Assembly: GCA_002495065.1 (NCBI GenBank) | Contig: DADT01000031.1 | Span: 171,578-235,577, forward strand | Direction of reading: 5' to 3' | Source of the DNA: Methanoregula sp. UBA471 | GTDB lineage: Archaea; Halobacteriota; Methanomicrobia; Methanomicrobiales; Methanospirillaceae | DNA: 64,000 nucleotides | Shown: positions 33,151-41,907 of the stretch, in pieces | Position numbering within the stretch: the stretch's first letter is position 1 | Layout of the letters: each line of letters begins with the position of its first letter | Translations under genes and position numbers: made by a program | Notes under the pieces: generated by a model | Told to the model about the DNA's origin: nothing | Seen by the model: the letters and a program-made list of their open reading frames with translations, nothing else | Databases searched by the model: none

Positions 33151-34035
33151 TCAGCGCCTTTTCTTCGCCGCCTTCTTCGCGCGGGCAGGCATGGCCGCCG
33201 ACACGATTTTGAGAAAATCCAGAAGGGCATGGTTGAGCTCGGCCGCATGGGTCCAGTTCAGGCCGTGGGGCGCGCCTTTGACGACGACGAGGCGGCTGCC
33301 CGCAATCAATTCATGGGTGCGCTTCCCCGAGGCCTCGAACGGGACAATCCTGTCCGCGTCGCCATGGAAGACGAGAGTTGACACTTTAATCAGGGACAGG
33401 TCGTCACGGAAGTCGATCAGCCATGCTGAGACGCAGGCAAGAGTCGCGGCTGCCGAAGCCCCGACTGCCACCTTCCAGCTGAGCTGGACCGCCGCGTCGC
33501 TGATACGGGTGCCCCCGAACTTGTCTACGTTGTAGAAGTCCTGGAAGAACCGGGCGAGAAATCCCGGGCGGTCTTCTACGATCGCCCGCCGCATCCCGTC
33601 AAAGACACTCCCGTCAACCCCCTCGGGATTATCGTCAGTTTTCAGTAAAAACGGCGGGATCGCCGAAATGAAGGCAACACCCCTGACCCTTTGGGACCCG
33701 AACGTGCCGATGTACCGGGCGACCTCGCCTCCCCCCATGGAAAAACCGACGAGGGTTGCATCCCCGAGGTCAAGTTCGCACATAAGTATGTCGAGATCGC
33801 TGGCAAACGTGTCATAGTCATATCCTGAGGCCGGCCGGGCCGACCACCCGAACCCGCGGCGGTCGTACGTGATCACCCGGTAGCCTGCCTCCAGCAGGAC
33901 AGGTACCTGTTTCTCCCACGATGCCCCGGACAGCGGCCACCCGGAGATCAGGACTACCGGCATCCCTGTGCCGTGGTCCTCGTAATAGAGATCGATATCT
34001 CCGGAGTTTTCCTTTCCAACGGTAATGTATGGCAT
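33151..34035 (-). CDS. alpha/beta hydrolase, chloroperoxidase/esterase type
   Basis: A 294-residue alpha/beta hydrolase beginning MPYITVGKENSGDIDLYYEDHG. The start at 34035 fits the family; the open frame back to 34098 adds an unlikely N-terminus. The nucleophile elbow is LVGFSMGGGE (Ser99). The oxyanion motif is ISGWPLSGASW, the acid region LVFHGDADRIVPF, and the His GAPHGLNWTHA. Non-heme chloroperoxidase-like esterases share this pattern. Its C-terminus ends AMPARAKKAAKKRR, a basic tail unusual for the family. A decayed duplicate fragment lies at 32945-33060. Confidence 0.88.
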   Translation of the reverse strand: MPYITVGKENSGDIDLYYEDHGTGMPVVLISGWPLSGASWEKQVPVLLEAGYRVITYDRRGFGWSARPASGYDYDTFASDLDILMCELDLGDATLVGFSMGGGEVARYIGTFGSQRVRGVAFISAIPPFLLKTDDNPEGVDGSVFDGMRRAIVEDRPGFLARFFQDFYNVDKFGGTRISDAAVQLSWKVAVGASAAATLACVSAWLIDFRDDLSLIKVSTLVFHGDADRIVPFEASGKRTHELIAGSRLVVVKGAPHGLNWTHAAELNHALLDFLKIVSAAMPARAKKAAKKRR

Positions 34036-34257
34036 GGTACAAAGTCTCCCTGTAGTACGTCCAACCACCACCACCTGCCGATAAATAGGTATGCACATTT
34101 TTCATTCTGTGAAATGAAAAATGAAGTATCCCAAAAAACCGTATCATACCGTTTGTTTTGGTCCGGGAAGGGATAGTTCATGCATTCCACCCGGATACGT
34201 GATTCACTATTTAAGCAGGGAATCCCAGTATTCAGGTACATGAGGTGACTTCATAGT

Positions 34258-35046
34258 ATGAAATTCACGAATTGTGCATTGGTTCTTGCAGTTCTCGCAT
34301 CTGTCATGATGGCAGGATGCGTCAGCGCCCCGGTCGGACAATCAACCCTTGTCATAGCGGTCAAGGATGCTCCGAAGACTACCGGGATTGGCACGATCAC
34401 CTACCTTGGCCTGAACATCGGCGAGGTGAGCGTCCACCGGGCATCGGCGAATCAGAATGCCACGGAAACTGATGAGGAGATGGACGCAACAGAATCGGAT
34501 GATACAGATACGGCAGGCTGGACCGTTGTTGTCAGCCAGCCCCGGACGGTTGACCTGATACAGCTCACCGACATAAGTGAAGTGATTGGCCAGAAGTCCA
34601 TGGACGCGGGCAGGTATACCCAGATCCGGTTGAAAATCGATTCAGGGACCATCACGGTCGACGGCACTGAGCACCCTCTTGAAGTCCCCAGCGGGGTGCT
34701 CAAACTGAACCGGGGGTTCGTCCTTACACCGAACGAGACCCTGAAACTCACCCTTGACTTTAATGTGGAGAAGTCGGTCATCAGGACAGGATCTGACCAG
34801 TACAAGCTGAAACCCGTGATTGCAGTACTCTCTGAAACACTCTCCGGCATGTCAGAACAGGAGCAGGTATGCCTGCGGTCGGGAGGCACGGTCACCACGA
34901 GGCTGTGCTGCAATTCGGTAAAGGATTTCCCGGACCTGTGCCTGATGGGAGCATGTGGATGTGCACCCGGAAACAGTCATCAGATCAAGGTCTGCACCTG
35001 TGGATCTGGCCTGTGCTTTAATGGCACAGCGTGCGTTGCCGGCTGA
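34258..35046 (+). CDS. DUF4382 lipoprotein with cysteine-rich tail
   Basis: A 262-residue exported lipoprotein. Residues 1-20 are a signal with lipobox VMMAGC. A DUF4382-like domain follows (STLVIAVKDAPKTTGIGTITYLGLNIGEVSVHRA to VIAVLSETLSGM, about 30-195). An acidic insertion (NATETDEEMDATESDDTDTAG) lies inside it. The last 60 residues add eight or more cysteines (CLRSGGTVTTRLCCNSVKDF, CLMGACGCAPGN, CTCGSGLCFNGTACVAG), as in small disulfide-rich or metal-binding modules. The two parts suggest an envelope-exposed adhesin or sensor. No near homologue lies adjacent. Confidence 0.82.
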   Translation: MKFTNCALVLAVLASVMMAGCVSAPVGQSTLVIAVKDAPKTTGIGTITYLGLNIGEVSVHRASANQNATETDEEMDATESDDTDTAGWTVVVSQPRTVDLIQLTDISEVIGQKSMDAGRYTQIRLKIDSGTITVDGTEHPLEVPSGVLKLNRGFVLTPNETLKLTLDFNVEKSVIRTGSDQYKLKPVIAVLSETLSGMSEQEQVCLRSGGTVTTRLCCNSVKDFPDLCLMGACGCAPGNSHQIKVCTCGSGLCFNGTACVAG

Positions 35047-35144
35047 AGCACTATCATTTTTACCTGTTTTATCGGATAATTAAGGATTATATCCCTGGTT
35101 GTTGTTGAACAGAGGAGCACAGCTTCCGAACCGTCCTGCATCCT

Positions 35145-35999
35145 TTACCTGACATTTCCCTGAATCGTGATAATCGTGTCCGTGACCGGGATCTTCTTCC
35201 CCGACTTTTCCAGGGCTTTATTCACCACGTAGCTCACCCCGCCGCAGCACGGCACCTCCATATGGAGGACCGTGACCGACCTGATTGTATGAGAGGAGAA
35301 AATTTCTGCAAGTTTTGCACTATACTCATCGATATCCTGGTCCAGTTTCGGGCAGAACATTATCACGCTCTTGTCCCGCAGGAAATCCTTATGAAAGTCC
35401 GCGTAGGCAAACGGGACACAGTCTGCAGAGATGAGGAGGTCAGCGTTATCAAAATACGTGGCCTGGGGATGCACGAGCCTGAGCTGGACCGGCCAATGGC
35501 GCAGTTCTGATCCTGTCGCCGGGTGTGCTTCCCCGCTGACGGCAGGGCGGTGCCGGGCGAAGCTCCGCCCGGCTGTACCCGGGCATCCGGCAAAAGGATT
35601 CCCGCGGGAACGCACCTGGCGGGGTGTCGGGGATGCTGAATTGTCGTGGTCAGGGATCATCATGGTGTGTTCTATCAGGTATTCAATCGCCTCGTTGTAC
35701 AGGTCCCGCTGCCCGTGGCGGAGCAGGTGTTCGAGGTGCGCTTTGATGACCGCCCCTCCCTGCCGGACAATGTTTTCCATTACCGCCGGTTCGTCATACG
35801 GAATGGCCTCACGCTCAACAACGCTGATCGCCCCTTCCGGGCAAGTCCCGGTACACGCCCCGAGCCCGTCGCAGAAAAGGTCCCCCACCAGCCGTGCTTT
35901 TCCGTCAATGACCTGGAGCGCTCCTTCCGGGCAATCCGGTATGCATTGCCCACACCCCGTGCACTTCTCCTCATCGATGCTGATAATGTGTCGTTTCAC
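35145..35999 (-). CDS. 4Fe-4S ferredoxin-domain protein
   Basis: A 284-residue protein. A GTG start at 35999 is preferred: GGGGGAGACCTGCT lies just upstream and the protein then reads VKRHIISIDEEKCTGCGQCIPDCPEGALQV. Two CxxCxxCxxxCP-like clusters follow (EEKCTGCGQCIPDCPE and FCDGLGACTGTCPEGA). The C-terminal part (YFDNADLLISADCVPFAYADFHKDFL, FCPKLDQDIDEYSAKLAEIF, EVPCCGGVSYVVNKALEKSGK) matches the usual extra domain of this ferredoxin-type family, with a further conserved CC pair. It is probably a cytoplasmic redox carrier or sensor linked to anaerobic metabolism. Its partner is unknown. Confidence 0.86.
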   Translation of the reverse strand: MKRHIISIDEEKCTGCGQCIPDCPEGALQVIDGKARLVGDLFCDGLGACTGTCPEGAISVVEREAIPYDEPAVMENIVRQGGAVIKAHLEHLLRHGQRDLYNEAIEYLIEHTMMIPDHDNSASPTPRQVRSRGNPFAGCPGTAGRSFARHRPAVSGEAHPATGSELRHWPVQLRLVHPQATYFDNADLLISADCVPFAYADFHKDFLRDKSVIMFCPKLDQDIDEYSAKLAEIFSSHTIRSVTVLHMEVPCCGGVSYVVNKALEKSGKKIPVTDTIITIQGNVR

Positions 36000-36316
36000 A
36001 GCAGGTCTCCCCCATGACCCCCATTGGATCACGTACCCCTTCTGGAAGGTGGTATTATTTATAGTAAATCCATCGCCCTGTGTGGGACACAGGCAGTCCG
36101 CCCCATCAGGCAGGTGCCCCGTCCAAAAAAAAAACAGGGGACCTTTTACGCAATTCCACTCACCTCTCCCCCGTGAAACGGAAGACAGGCCGTGACAGGA
36201 AAATTTGAATCGCATTAAACCCTGATTGCCTCCCGTTTCATGAGAGCTCCCATGATACTGCGAATTTTTTTGCAGTCAAAGGGTCATTTATACCTTTCCG
36301 GGTTCCATAAGCCTGC
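36000..36316. other. intergenic region between divergent genes
   Basis: About 320 bases upstream of both the ferredoxin-type gene and the META lipoprotein gene. It includes an A-rich stretch near 36125-36133 but no gene, RNA or repeat copy that I can support. Confidence 0.35.
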
Positions 36317-37150
36317 ATGCGACACACAGGAAAGATTTTACGGATACCTGTACTTCCTGCTCTTGCGGGGGTCATGCTTCTCATCTCCCTCATCCTTGCA
36401 GCAGGATGCACCGGGCAGGCCCCTCCCGGAGTACAGCTGAACGGGACCGGATGGACCCTGACGGGTTACGTGCATGATGGCACCCCGGTACAGGTCCTGA
36501 ACGGGACCACGGTCACCCTTGCATTCGGCGATGGTGGGCGTATCACCGGCTCGGCCGGGTGCAACCACTATTTCGCCTCCTATGAGGTGAAAGGAACGGG
36601 GATCACGATCGGCCAGGCAGGTTCAACGGAGATGTACTGCACGACACCGGGGGTTATGGAACAGGAAAGCACCTACCTGTCGCTTCTCGGCCAGGCAACG
36701 ACCGTGACAGTCGATGGTGACCGTCTGACCCTGTCGGATGCAAAGGGCACCCCGGTACTCTCGTTTAATAAAATCCTCCCGCCGGTGCCGGCACCCCTTG
36801 TCGGGACAAACTGGACGCTGGAATCCTTCCACTCGGCAGATTCGGTCTCATCCGTCATTGCCGGTACAACGTTAACCGCCGTTTTCAGTGAGGATGGGCG
36901 GGTCTCCGGTTCGGCCGGGTGCAACAGCTATTTCGCCCACTACACCAGCACAGGAACATCGCTCGCGATCAGCGGGATTGGATCAACGAAGATGTACTGC
37001 GGTGCACCGGGCGTGATGGAGCAGGAGAGCACCTACCTTTCTCGTCTCGGCCAGGTAACGTCCTTCACTATCGAAGGTAATCATCTGAGCGTGTCAGACG
37101 CAAAGGGTATACCCCTCCTCTCATTTGTTAAGCATGTTCAGGACTCATAG
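36317..37150 (+). CDS. lipoprotein with two tandem META domains
   Basis: A 277-residue exported lipoprotein. The signal (residues 1-31) ends in a lipobox-like ILAAGC. Two META (HslJ-like) domains follow: residues about 38-155 and 158-275. Each has a similar order, such as NGTTVTLAFGDGGRITGSAGCNHYFASYEV against AGTTLTAVFSEDGRVSGSAGCNSYFAHYTS. GSTEMYCTTPGVMEQESTYL matches GSTKMYCGAPGVMEQESTYL. The DNA is also close between the copies, so the duplication is fairly recent. META domains occur in heat-shock and protease-inhibitor-like envelope proteins; the role here is unknown. Confidence 0.85.
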   Translation: MRHTGKILRIPVLPALAGVMLLISLILAAGCTGQAPPGVQLNGTGWTLTGYVHDGTPVQVLNGTTVTLAFGDGGRITGSAGCNHYFASYEVKGTGITIGQAGSTEMYCTTPGVMEQESTYLSLLGQATTVTVDGDRLTLSDAKGTPVLSFNKILPPVPAPLVGTNWTLESFHSADSVSSVIAGTTLTAVFSEDGRVSGSAGCNSYFAHYTSTGTSLAISGIGSTKMYCGAPGVMEQESTYLSRLGQVTSFTIEGNHLSVSDAKGIPLLSFVKHVQDS

Positions 37151-37285
37151 TGTCAGATGAAAGGTTTCACGTGAAGCAATAGCAGTGTATCGTTCCATGG
37201 CGTGAGACTCAGCGAAATGCATATTACCCTGCAACGACATCTCACCCATAAACCCCCAAAGGGTTTGACCAGGAGATGACCAGAA

Positions 37286-37519
37286 ATGAAGGATACCCAT
37301 GAACAGGAGCACATGTCCGTCGTCAAGGTAGTCGAATTGATTGGCGGCTCACCGGAAAGCTGGGAGGCAGCCGTGAGAAATGCCGTGGAGGCAGCATCCC
37401 TGACCATCCGGAAGATCAAGGGTGTTGATGTAAAACGATGGACAGCAAAGGTTGAGAATAACCGGATTGTGGAATATCGTGCGGTCGTCAAAATTGCTTT
37501 CGTTGTCGAAAGGGACTGA
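37286..37519 (+). CDS. dodecin flavoprotein
   Basis: A 77-residue dodecin-family protein. VVKVVELIGGSPESWEAAVRNAVEAASLTIRKIKGVDVKRWTAKVENNRIVEYRAVVKIAFVVERD is a nearly complete dodecin fold: beta-alpha-beta-beta with the Trp of KRWTAKV that stacks on flavin. Dodecins form 12-mers that bind riboflavin or FMN and buffer free flavin. The N-terminal MKDTHEQEHMS is short and variable. It has no operon partner; the downstream interval is repeat copy R6. The start at ATG 37286 follows GGTTTGACCAGGAGATGACCAGAA, so a ribosome site (AGGAG) is present. Confidence 0.92.
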   Translation: MKDTHEQEHMSVVKVVELIGGSPESWEAAVRNAVEAASLTIRKIKGVDVKRWTAKVENNRIVEYRAVVKIAFVVERD

Positions 37520-37531
37520 TCTCATTTTTTG

Positions 37532-37984
37532 GGCTCGGTTAAAACCCTGAGATTTCAACAAATTGTGAATCACCTCTATCGGAGGGGATTGTGCCCCCGA
37601 ACCGCCCCTGCGCTTTGCGATGGTGTTGTATTACCTACTCTGGAATTATCGAGAGGATGCCCCAGCGGCGGGGGCGGAGGAATCAGGTGCCGTAGACTTA
37701 AAAGAGCGTTGAGAAAAATAGTGTAAGGATTTCCCGTGGAAATTAAATTAAACAGATGTGAGTAATGGATTGTTTATTCCTCATAATTATTTGTGATGAA
37801 CCCCGCCGCCCCCGACGGGGCGCCCCCGCGGCGGATCAGTATCTATAAGCATATTTGTAAATACCGCACAGCCCCGCCGTGCCTCGGAGAGGCCCAGAGG
37901 CGGGTAGCCCTCATTGAATTACATGGTTTAATGATTTTCATGGTTCGGGTGTGAACTCCCGTTCATGTGTATTTCAACAAAGCC
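37532..37984 (+). mobile_element. dispersed GC-core element, copy R6
   Basis: A full plus-strand copy. The left end GGCTCGGTTAAAAC (37532-37545) and right end ATTTCAACAAAGCC (37971-37984) are related inverted repeats. It holds the same GC-rich core (CCGCCGCCCCCGACGGGGCGCC) as R1, R3 and R8. TTTTTTG flanks both sides (37525-37531 and 37986-37992), a possible target duplication offset by one base. Confidence 0.75.
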
Positions 37985-38150
37985 GTTTTTTGATTTTTCA
38001 GTCAGGACGGGTTCTGCCCCCCCTGGTCCCCTCATATTCCGGATAGTTAATATGGGTTAAGGCTCAATTCTCGCGTATATCCCGCATCTGCCCGGCTCAA
38101 GCCGGGAAAATATAATCCACAGAGGTTTTCCTGCCAGGGAGAGTGCATCG

Positions 38151-38789
38151 ATGTTTCCGATCGGGGATGACAATAGTTCACGAAAGCTGTTCCCGGTAGT
38201 CACGTATGCCCTGGTTGCCCTGAACGTCCTTGTTTTCCTTGTGGAATTAGTCAGCGGGGATGCATTTATCGAGACCTGGGCATTTGTCCCCACCCGCTTC
38301 CTTGCCAACCCTGCGGGTGATTTTGTGACCCTCTTTTCCTCCATGTTCATGCATGGCGGCTGGCTTCATATCGGGGGGAACATGCTCTACCTCTGGATAT
38401 TTGGCGATAATGTGGAAGACCGGTTCGGGCACCTGCGCTACCTCCTGTTCTACCTGATCTGCGGTGTTGCGGCAACCTTTGCCCAGCTGGCATTCAGCCT
38501 TGGATCGGACATCCCGAACCTGGGAGCATCAGGGGCAATCGCCGGTGTGCTCGGGGCGTACGTGCTCCTGTTCCCGAGACGACGGGTTACGGTGCTGCTG
38601 GGATACATCGTGGTCCCCATGCCTGCCCTGGCAGTAATCGGGTTCTGGATTGTCCTGCAGTTCTTTAACGGCATCGGGTCCATCGCGGCATCAGCGGATA
38701 CCGGCGGTGTTGCCTATATGGCTCATATCGGGGGATTCATCGCCGGGCTGGTACTGGCCCTGGTGCTCAGGGGTAAGAGGGTAGCGTAG
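38151..38789 (+). CDS. rhomboid-family intramembrane serine protease
   Basis: A 212-residue rhomboid. FMHGGWLHIGGNMLYLWIFG (residues 67-86) is the conserved HxxxN helix, NLGASGAIAGVLGAY (123-137) carries the catalytic Ser127, and AYMAHIGGFIAGL holds His192. Six hydrophobic helices are visible, as in bacterial GlpG-type enzymes. The protein cuts membrane-spanning substrates; none is identifiable here. The ATG at 38151 follows GAGAGTGCATCG, a weak site. It is convergent with the DUF2121 gene that ends 14 bases away. Confidence 0.92.
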   Translation: MFPIGDDNSSRKLFPVVTYALVALNVLVFLVELVSGDAFIETWAFVPTRFLANPAGDFVTLFSSMFMHGGWLHIGGNMLYLWIFGDNVEDRFGHLRYLLFYLICGVAATFAQLAFSLGSDIPNLGASGAIAGVLGAYVLLFPRRRVTVLLGYIVVPMPALAVIGFWIVLQFFNGIGSIAASADTGGVAYMAHIGGFIAGLVLALVLRGKRVA

Positions 38790-38802
38790 GAAGCAGGGCA
38801 CC

Positions 38803-39387
38803 TCATTTTCTATCCTTTATATCCTGTTCGATCACTTCAGAAAGGCTGACCTTCCCATTTGTCTGTATCAGGTCAAATGACCTGCTCACCGATGCAGATG
38901 CATCCGATGCTCTTTGCATGGAAAGCATGATTATTTTGATTGCGTCATGCATGGTGCCATTCTTCCAGTGTTCCTGAATGCATGTATGGGCGATCCTCTG
39001 GGTGACCTGGTTTCCCAGGACGACAAAGTTGCTGGCCGTCCCTTTCCCGGTCAACCGGATCTCACCATCCGTTATGCCGGTAAGTGCATACTCCCCGGCT
39101 GTTGCATAGAGTCTTCTTTTCCTGCAGATGCCCCTTTCCGTCTCGCATACCTCCGCAACAAGAGCTCCGTAACGCTGCGTGATTTTCCTTTTGTCATCGC
39201 GGATGGTCAGAAAGATACCGAGCTCCCCGGCCCGCCTGACCATCGCTTCATCGGTAACAATCTGCCCGGTATAGAGTTCCTGTTCAAGGGTTTCTGTCGG
39301 GAGTTTGTCCCCGCCGGTGATAATCTCCCGGGTATCCGCTCCCATGACCGCGCCCTGCGTACCGATGAATGCAATGACCAGGCTCAC
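38803..39387 (-). CDS. DUF2121-family protein
   Basis: A 194-residue protein of the methanogen DUF2121 family: MSLVIAFIGTQGAVMGADTREIITGGDKLPTETLEQELYTGQIVTDE, with TAGEYALTGITDGEIRLTG further on. The start is GTG at 39387, just after GGGGGCTCCG. The opening strand pattern (SLVIAFIGTQGAVMGADTR) resembles an Ntn-hydrolase (proteasome-like) first strand; the family has no confirmed biochemical function. The adenosine-specific kinase gene lies just upstream on the same strand, so the two may share a transcript. Confidence 0.75.
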   Translation of the reverse strand: MSLVIAFIGTQGAVMGADTREIITGGDKLPTETLEQELYTGQIVTDEAMVRRAGELGIFLTIRDDKRKITQRYGALVAEVCETERGICRKRRLYATAGEYALTGITDGEIRLTGKGTASNFVVLGNQVTQRIAHTCIQEHWKNGTMHDAIKIIMLSMQRASDASASVSRSFDLIQTNGKVSLSEVIEQDIKDRK

Positions 39388-39495
39388 CGGAGCCCCCGCC
39401 CCGGGGAAAAGCCCGTATTATATGTCCTGCAGGTATTCATGCACTGCCCCGACAAATTCTGGTGAACTGCCGTATATCTCCATCGCTTCACGCGT

Positions 39496-40005
39496 TTACC
39501 CTCTCTTGTACCCGAACCTGCGGAGCAGTCCTGTCCGCCAGGCAATGCCGTCAGGACCTTCAACGCCCCTTGGTTTTTCCCCGTCAATGACCCCCATAAT
39601 CCCCCTTCCCTGTGCCGACTCGGCAATGACAACCTCTGCGGGGTTTGCCGTGGCACAGTAAATCGTACAGACCTCCTGGATGTTTTTTATCGCATTCAGG
39701 ACATTGATGGGGAAACAGTCGCGTAAAAAGAGGATGAACGAGTGTCCGGCACCGATCGCAAGGGCATTGTCCCGTGCCATGGCTTTCAGGTCCTCGTCAT
39801 TCCCCTCGACCCGGACTAGGCAGTCACCCGAGGATTCACAGAATGCCAGGCCAAACTTCGCTCCCGGGACCGATCCCGACACCGTCTCGTAGATGTCCTC
39901 GACCGTCTTGATGAAATGTGACTGGCCGAGAATGAAATTGACATCGTCGGGCTTTTTTATCGTTACCGTACTGAACTCCGGTGCTCCACCCATCGTTTCC
40001 ACCAC
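39496..40005 (-). CDS. adenosine-specific kinase
   Basis: A 169-residue member of the archaeal adenosine-specific kinase family (PF04008), which phosphorylates or binds adenosine. The motif set is TVTIKKPDDVNFILGQSHFIKTVEDIYETV, KFGLAFCESSGDCLVRVEGNDEDLK, NALAIGAGHSFILFLRDCFPINVLNAIKNI, and EVCTIYCATANPAEVVIAESAQGRGIMGVIDG. GTG at 40005 starts it; an ATG three codons in is an alternative. It is slightly longer than the minimal family length. It is probably co-transcribed with the DUF2121 gene downstream. The exact physiological substrate in methanogens is unsettled. Confidence 0.88.
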   Translation of the reverse strand: MVETMGGAPEFSTVTIKKPDDVNFILGQSHFIKTVEDIYETVSGSVPGAKFGLAFCESSGDCLVRVEGNDEDLKAMARDNALAIGAGHSFILFLRDCFPINVLNAIKNIQEVCTIYCATANPAEVVIAESAQGRGIMGVIDGEKPRGVEGPDGIAWRTGLLRRFGYKRG

Positions 40006-40182
40006 AGCAGTGAGATGAGTGTGCCGGAGGATAAATGGGTTGCTATGCCCCCGCTCCTGGTCCCTTCATCCTTCTCCGTTACGAAAAAGAATCGGCTTGC
40101 AGGCAGACGGACTGCTACCCCGGGGTGTATTCCGACCGCATACTTAATATCAGCTTCAGGTAATCTACAGTCCGGTAATACT

Positions 40183-41181
40183 ATGAAGAAGTTCCTGATT
40201 GTCGTCCTCCTTGCCCTTCTGGCAGTGCCTGTGAGCGTTTCTGCACTTGTCACGTATTCAGGGAACCAGGTGAACATCCTTGATCCTGTCCCCGATGACG
40301 TTTTTGCATCAGGAGGCATGATAGAGGTGAATGCGCCGGTCCGGAGCGTTACTGCTGCCGGTGGTTCCATCACCATCAATGCACCGGTCAGCGGCGACGT
40401 GATCGCGGCGGGCGGGACGGTTACCATTAACGGCGATGTCGGGGGAAAGGTCGTTGCTGTCGGCGGTACGATCGACCTTGCAGGCAATGTTACGACCAAT
40501 GCGCTGCTCCAGGGCGGGACCGTGACCATCCGGAAATCGGCAACCATCGGGAAAGATGCCATGATCAGCGGCGGGACCGTCCGGAACGCCGGCACGGTGG
40601 TGGGTAACCTGACGGTCCGGAGCCAGTCGGCGGAAAACACCGGAAGCGCCGGAACCTATGAGGTGAAGCCCGATCGGGGAATGGGTGCATCGGCTCTCTG
40701 GGTGTTCTCCGTGCTGGCAGTCCTGCTGTGTCTCGGCTGGTACATTGTCGGGCTGCTCCTCATCAGGGTCATGCCGGCCCGGTTCCTGCAGGTTGAATCG
40801 GAAGTTCACACCTCGGCCATTCTTAAATTTGTTGTTGGATTTGCCGCCATCATCATCGCCGTCATCGCATTCGTCCTCCTTGCCATCACCATTATCCTCC
40901 TTCCCCTGGCTTTGGTTCTCGGGGGCCTGGCCTTTATCGGGCTCCTGCTTGCCAACCTCTTTGTCGCGTCAGGCCTGGGAAGGGTCATCAGCGGATACCT
41001 GAAGTGGAACGGGAAGGAATGGCAACTCTATACCGTCGGATTCCTGGTGCTCATGGTCCTCTTCCTTATCCCGGTCATCAATATCCTCGCATTTGTGATC
41101 AGTACCAGCCTCGGGTTCGGTGCGATCCTGTATGCGGTCCGGAACAACTGGGCAGCGGTCACGGGATCAGGCTCACCCTGA
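40183..41181 (+). CDS. exported beta-helical (bactofilin-like) protein with membrane domain
   Basis: A 332-residue protein starting MKKFLIVVLLALLAVPVSVSA, a clear signal peptide; the in-frame extension to 40015 is not coding-like. Residues about 25-165 repeat short V-G/A-G-T turns (INAPVSGDVIAAGGTVTINGDVGGKVVAVGGTIDLAGNV), the right-handed beta-helix of polymer-forming (bactofilin-like) proteins. Three or four transmembrane helices follow (ALWVFSVLAVLLCLGWYIVGLLLI, FVVGFAAIIIAVIAFVLLAITIILLPLALVLGGLAFIGLLL, LYTVGFLVLMVLFLIPVINILAFV). The combination is an outward-facing scaffold anchored in the membrane. Confidence 0.8.
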   Translation: MKKFLIVVLLALLAVPVSVSALVTYSGNQVNILDPVPDDVFASGGMIEVNAPVRSVTAAGGSITINAPVSGDVIAAGGTVTINGDVGGKVVAVGGTIDLAGNVTTNALLQGGTVTIRKSATIGKDAMISGGTVRNAGTVVGNLTVRSQSAENTGSAGTYEVKPDRGMGASALWVFSVLAVLLCLGWYIVGLLLIRVMPARFLQVESEVHTSAILKFVVGFAAIIIAVIAFVLLAITIILLPLALVLGGLAFIGLLLANLFVASGLGRVISGYLKWNGKEWQLYTVGFLVLMVLFLIPVINILAFVISTSLGFGAILYAVRNNWAAVTGSGSP

Positions 41182-41277
41182 TTTTTTATGGAGGCATCCT
41201 CTTCCCCCCATCAGCAATTCTTTCCCCATTGCGGTACTCTGAAGAAAACCTGTAACAGAAGGAAAACCTGAGCCATT

Positions 41278-41778
41278 ATGGATGAAAAAGCCGACCTCAT
41301 CGCACCCTGCGGGATGAACTGCGGGATTTGCAGTGCGTACCTTGCTGCGACCCGTGATATAAAAAAACAGGGTATCAGGATGTCGTATTGTAAAGGGTGC
41401 CGGCCACGAAACAAAAACTGTGCATTCTTAAAAAAACGGTGCAGGCTGCTTTCAGAAGGCAGGGTGAATTTCTGCTATGAATGTCCTGACTTTCCCTGTG
41501 ACCGGCTTAAGGCGATCGATAAACGCTACCGTGAACGCTACCGGATGAGCATGCTTGAAAACCTGGCGTTTATCCGGGAGCATGGGATTGGGGCGTTCTT
41601 AAAAAAAGAAGAGGAGAAATGGAAGTGTCCTGACTGCAGCGGGACGATCTGCTGCCACAATGGTATCTGTTTTGACTGCGGTGTGGAGCGGCTTAAAACA
41701 AAAACAGTGCTGTACCGTTGGGATGAGAAACCCCCGGGAGAGGTGCAGGACGAATCCGGAACACAGCATAACAGATAA
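41278..41778 (+). CDS. DUF3795-type cysteine-rich protein
   Basis: A 166-residue DUF3795-family protein. LIAPCGMNCGICSAYLA, MSYCKGCRPRNKNCAFLKKRC and VNFCYECPDFPCDRLKAIDKRYRERY give the closely spaced cysteine pairs. A further group CPDCSGTICCHNGICFDCG at the C-terminus brings the cysteine count near 16. Such proteins probably bind metal or an iron-sulfur cluster, but the function is unknown. It starts with ATG at 41278 after GGAAAACCTGAGCC. This second DUF3795 gene is longer in cysteines than the one at 15110 and has a normal start. Confidence 0.85.
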   Translation: MDEKADLIAPCGMNCGICSAYLAATRDIKKQGIRMSYCKGCRPRNKNCAFLKKRCRLLSEGRVNFCYECPDFPCDRLKAIDKRYRERYRMSMLENLAFIREHGIGAFLKKEEEKWKCPDCSGTICCHNGICFDCGVERLKTKTVLYRWDEKPPGEVQDESGTQHNR

Positions 41779-41907
41779 ATCCCGCGACAAGCCCGATCAG
41801 GTCCACATTTGCATGGTCAGGCTTCCGGCAGACAGTACCGATACACGCAAATAGAAATTTACTTAAACGACCCTGTGTGACAGAATCGTACCAGGGGGAA
41901 AGAAGAC

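Noticed and set aside
39418..39483. A 21-codon minus-strand frame (MEIYGSSPEFVGAVHEYLQDI) between adenosine-specific kinase and DUF2121
   Set aside because: It is too short to judge and has no conservation evidence; noted because it lies in the only gap between two same-strand genes.
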